Source: CAZWLD01 sp964634685
Lineage (GTDB): Bacteria > Bacillota_I > Bacilli_A > Acholeplasmatales > JAEDCM01
DNA: 33,405 nucleotides
NCBI GenBank assembly: GCA_964634685.1
Contig: CAZWLD010000022.1
Span: 1 to 33,405 of the forward strand
Reading direction: 5' to 3'
The translations under genes were made by a program, and so were the position numbers. The notes beneath the pieces are model-generated. The model saw nothing but the letters and a program-made list of their open reading frames with translations, did not search any database and was not told the DNA's origin. Position 1 is the first letter of the stretch. Every line of letters begins with the position of its first letter. This document shows positions 32,425-33,405 of this stretch, piece after piece.

Positions 32425-32545
32425 GGAAACTAAATAAGTGGAAAGAAAAGCATCCCGCTTTCGCCTGATCGATTAATTGGTAGGCAAAATGTCATGGTTA
32501 AATTGGATTTGTAGTGGGAGCATTTTGCGTCCCGCTTTTTATTTA
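32425..32545 (+). promoter_or_regulatory. Autoregulatory attenuator leader of infC-rpmI-rplT (L20-leader type)
   Basis: A terminator AGTGGGA (32513-32519) / TCCCGCT (32530-32536) with T run ends just before infC. An upstream GCATCCCGCT (32450-32459) nearly copies the terminator's GCGTCCCGCT (32527-32536), so both compete for AGTGGGA. GCCT/AGGC arms (32463-32485) form a hairpin between them. In Bacillus the equivalent leader lets L20 bind and stop transcription. The homology to that class is by position and layout. Confidence 0.8.
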
Positions 32546-32564
32546 GCCTAGGAGGTGTATTGCT

Positions 32565-33107
32565 ATTAAGCAACAAGTTAAAGGTAAAACTAATGATAAT
32601 GATAATTTAGTTAATGATGGAATTAAGCTTAAGGAAATGCTTGTAATTACCGATGAAGGAGAACAATTAGGAGTATTATCTAAGCAAGATGCGTTGAAGG
32701 CAGCGCAGAAGAAGGGACTTGATTTAGTTCTTGTAGCGCCAGATGCTAAGCCAGCTGTCGCCAAATTCATGAATTATTCCAAGTATCGTTTTGATCAACA
32801 AAAGCGTCAAAAGGAAATGAAGAAAAATCAAAAGGTTATTCAAGTTAAGGAAATAAGATTAAGTCCAACTATTGAAAAGCATGATTTTGAGACTAAGGTT
32901 CGTAACGCTCGTAAATTCCTTGAGGGCGGCGATAAGGTCAAGGTTTCTCTTCGTTTTATCGGTCGTATGATTGTTCATGCCGATGTTGGCGAGAAGGTTG
33001 TTCAGGATTTTGCCCAAGCATTAGCTGATGTATCAATTGTTGATAGCAAGATGAAGCTAGAAGGAAAAAGTTTAACACTAATTTTAGCACCAAAAACAGA
33101 CAAATAA
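32565..33107 (+). CDS. infC: Translation initiation factor IF-3, ATT start
   Basis: About 180 aa. IF-3 N domain (LVNDGIKLKEMLVITDEGEQLGVLSKQDAL...KKGLDLVLVAPDAKPAVAKFMNYSKYRFDQQKR), linker helix rich in Lys, and C domain (VKEIRLSPTIEKHDFETKVRNARKFL...VKVSLRFIGR). The first ATG (32637) would cut away part of the N domain. The strong AGGAGG (32550-32555) lies nine bases before ATT 32565, which is in frame; ATT 32559 is the alternative. infC classically uses ATT so that IF-3 limits its own translation. First gene of infC-rpmI-rplT. Confidence 0.95.
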   Translation: MKQQVKGKTNDNDNLVNDGIKLKEMLVITDEGEQLGVLSKQDALKAAQKKGLDLVLVAPDAKPAVAKFMNYSKYRFDQQKRQKEMKKNQKVIQVKEIRLSPTIEKHDFETKVRNARKFLEGGDKVKVSLRFIGRMIVHADVGEKVVQDFAQALADVSIVDSKMKLEGKSLTLILAPKTDK

Positions 33108-33124
33108 AGAGGAGTTGAAAGAAA

Positions 33125-33322
33125 ATGCCAAAACAAAAAACACACAGTGGTTCTAAAAAACGTTTCAAAGTAACAGGTACAGGAAAGGTTATGCGTTGCC
33201 ATAACTATACAGGACATTTAAAACGTCACAAAACACAAAAACAAAATCGTCAATTACGTGGAGAAACATTTGTATCTACAAGTGACTTAAGACGTATTAG
33301 ACAAATGATTTCAAATTTATAA
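33125..33322 (+). CDS. rpmI: 50S ribosomal protein L35
   Basis: 65 aa, the standard L35: MPKQKTHSGSKKRFKVTGTGKV at the N terminus, highly basic, ending LRRIRQMISNL. A GAGTTGAAAG site precedes the start, 17 bp after infC. Confidence 0.97.
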   Translation: MPKQKTHSGSKKRFKVTGTGKVMRCHNYTGHLKRHKTQKQNRQLRGETFVSTSDLRRIRQMISNL

Positions 33323-33343
33323 TATTTAAGGAGGTTATTACTT

Positions 33344-33405
33344 ATGCCAAGAGTTAAAGGTGGATTCACTACACGTAGAAGACGTAAAGCTATTTTAAAA
33401 TTAGC
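33344..33405 (+). CDS. rplT: 50S ribosomal protein L20, partial (5' end only)
   Basis: The last 62 bases encode MPRVKGGFTTRRRRKAILKL, the invariant L20 start (PRVKxGxxxRxRRKKILK). AAGGAGG lies nine or so bases before the ATG. The rest lies beyond the window. L20 is the expected repressor of the leader at 32425-32545. Confidence 0.96.
   Translation, partial: MPRVKGGFTTRRRRKAILKL

Noticed and set aside
1..33405. Mollicute-type genetic code (TGA = Trp)
   Set aside because: TGA ends mgtE and tryptophans in conserved positions are TGG; spore genes also argue against it.

Overview
The window looks like chromosomal DNA of a low-GC, Gram-positive, endospore-forming member of the Bacillota, perhaps an uncultured gut or rumen lineage near Bacilli/Erysipelotrichia. 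Evidence: a T-box leader, a ribosomal-protein leader before infC-rpmI-rplT, type III glutamine synthetase, a DUF1836 protein, an SspI-type small acid-soluble spore protein, a CotY/CotZ-type coat protein, and a surface protein with gut-type Cys/His modules and BspA-type leucine-rich repeats. TGA is used as a stop (for example at the end of the first mgtE), so this is not a Mycoplasma-type code. The lineage is inferred, not proven.

Region 1 (1-7.8 kb) is a nitrogen-assimilation island. On the minus strand are an ammonium channel fused to a P-II domain and type III glutamine synthetase (glnN). Divergently, on the plus strand, are a short glutamine-synthetase-like protein lacking several active-site residues, an ANTAR-domain antiterminator with a pseudo-receiver, and asnB behind a T-box. 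The leaders of glnN, amt and the GS-like gene each carry a small hairpin with a hexaloop beginning AAAG. In glnN and amt it overlaps the 5' arm of an intrinsic terminator, as expected for control by the neighbouring ANTAR protein.

Region 2 (7.8-12.4 kb) holds a DUF1836 protein, an SGNH hydrolase, two translationally coupled MgtE magnesium transporters and a small unknown protein. Region 3 (12.4-16.6 kb) mixes sporulation genes (CotZ-like, SspI, and a CotH-kinase lipoprotein) with a GNAT acetyltransferase and a pair made of a membrane-anchored, cysteine-less EIIB-like protein and HPr. Region 4 (16.6-21.2 kb) has pepV-trmB-(NagB-like)-(YhcH-like) in one tight operon, then an ECF S-component with coaX (probable pantothenate uptake and phosphorylation).

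Region 5 (21.1-26 kb) is a 1526-residue LRR lipoprotein gene bounded by a perfect 56-bp direct repeat. The repeat is the last codons plus terminator of coaX, so the cassette looks inserted or excisable. Region 6 (26-32.3 kb) has phosphoglucomutase and an Xaa-Pro aminopeptidase, then an ABC module: exported protein, membrane protein, ATPase and permease. The ATPase and permease are separated by about 400 bp containing a decayed or frameshifted ORF. Region 7 (32.4 kb to the end) is infC (non-ATG start), rpmI and the first codons of rplT behind a strong promoter and an attenuator leader.
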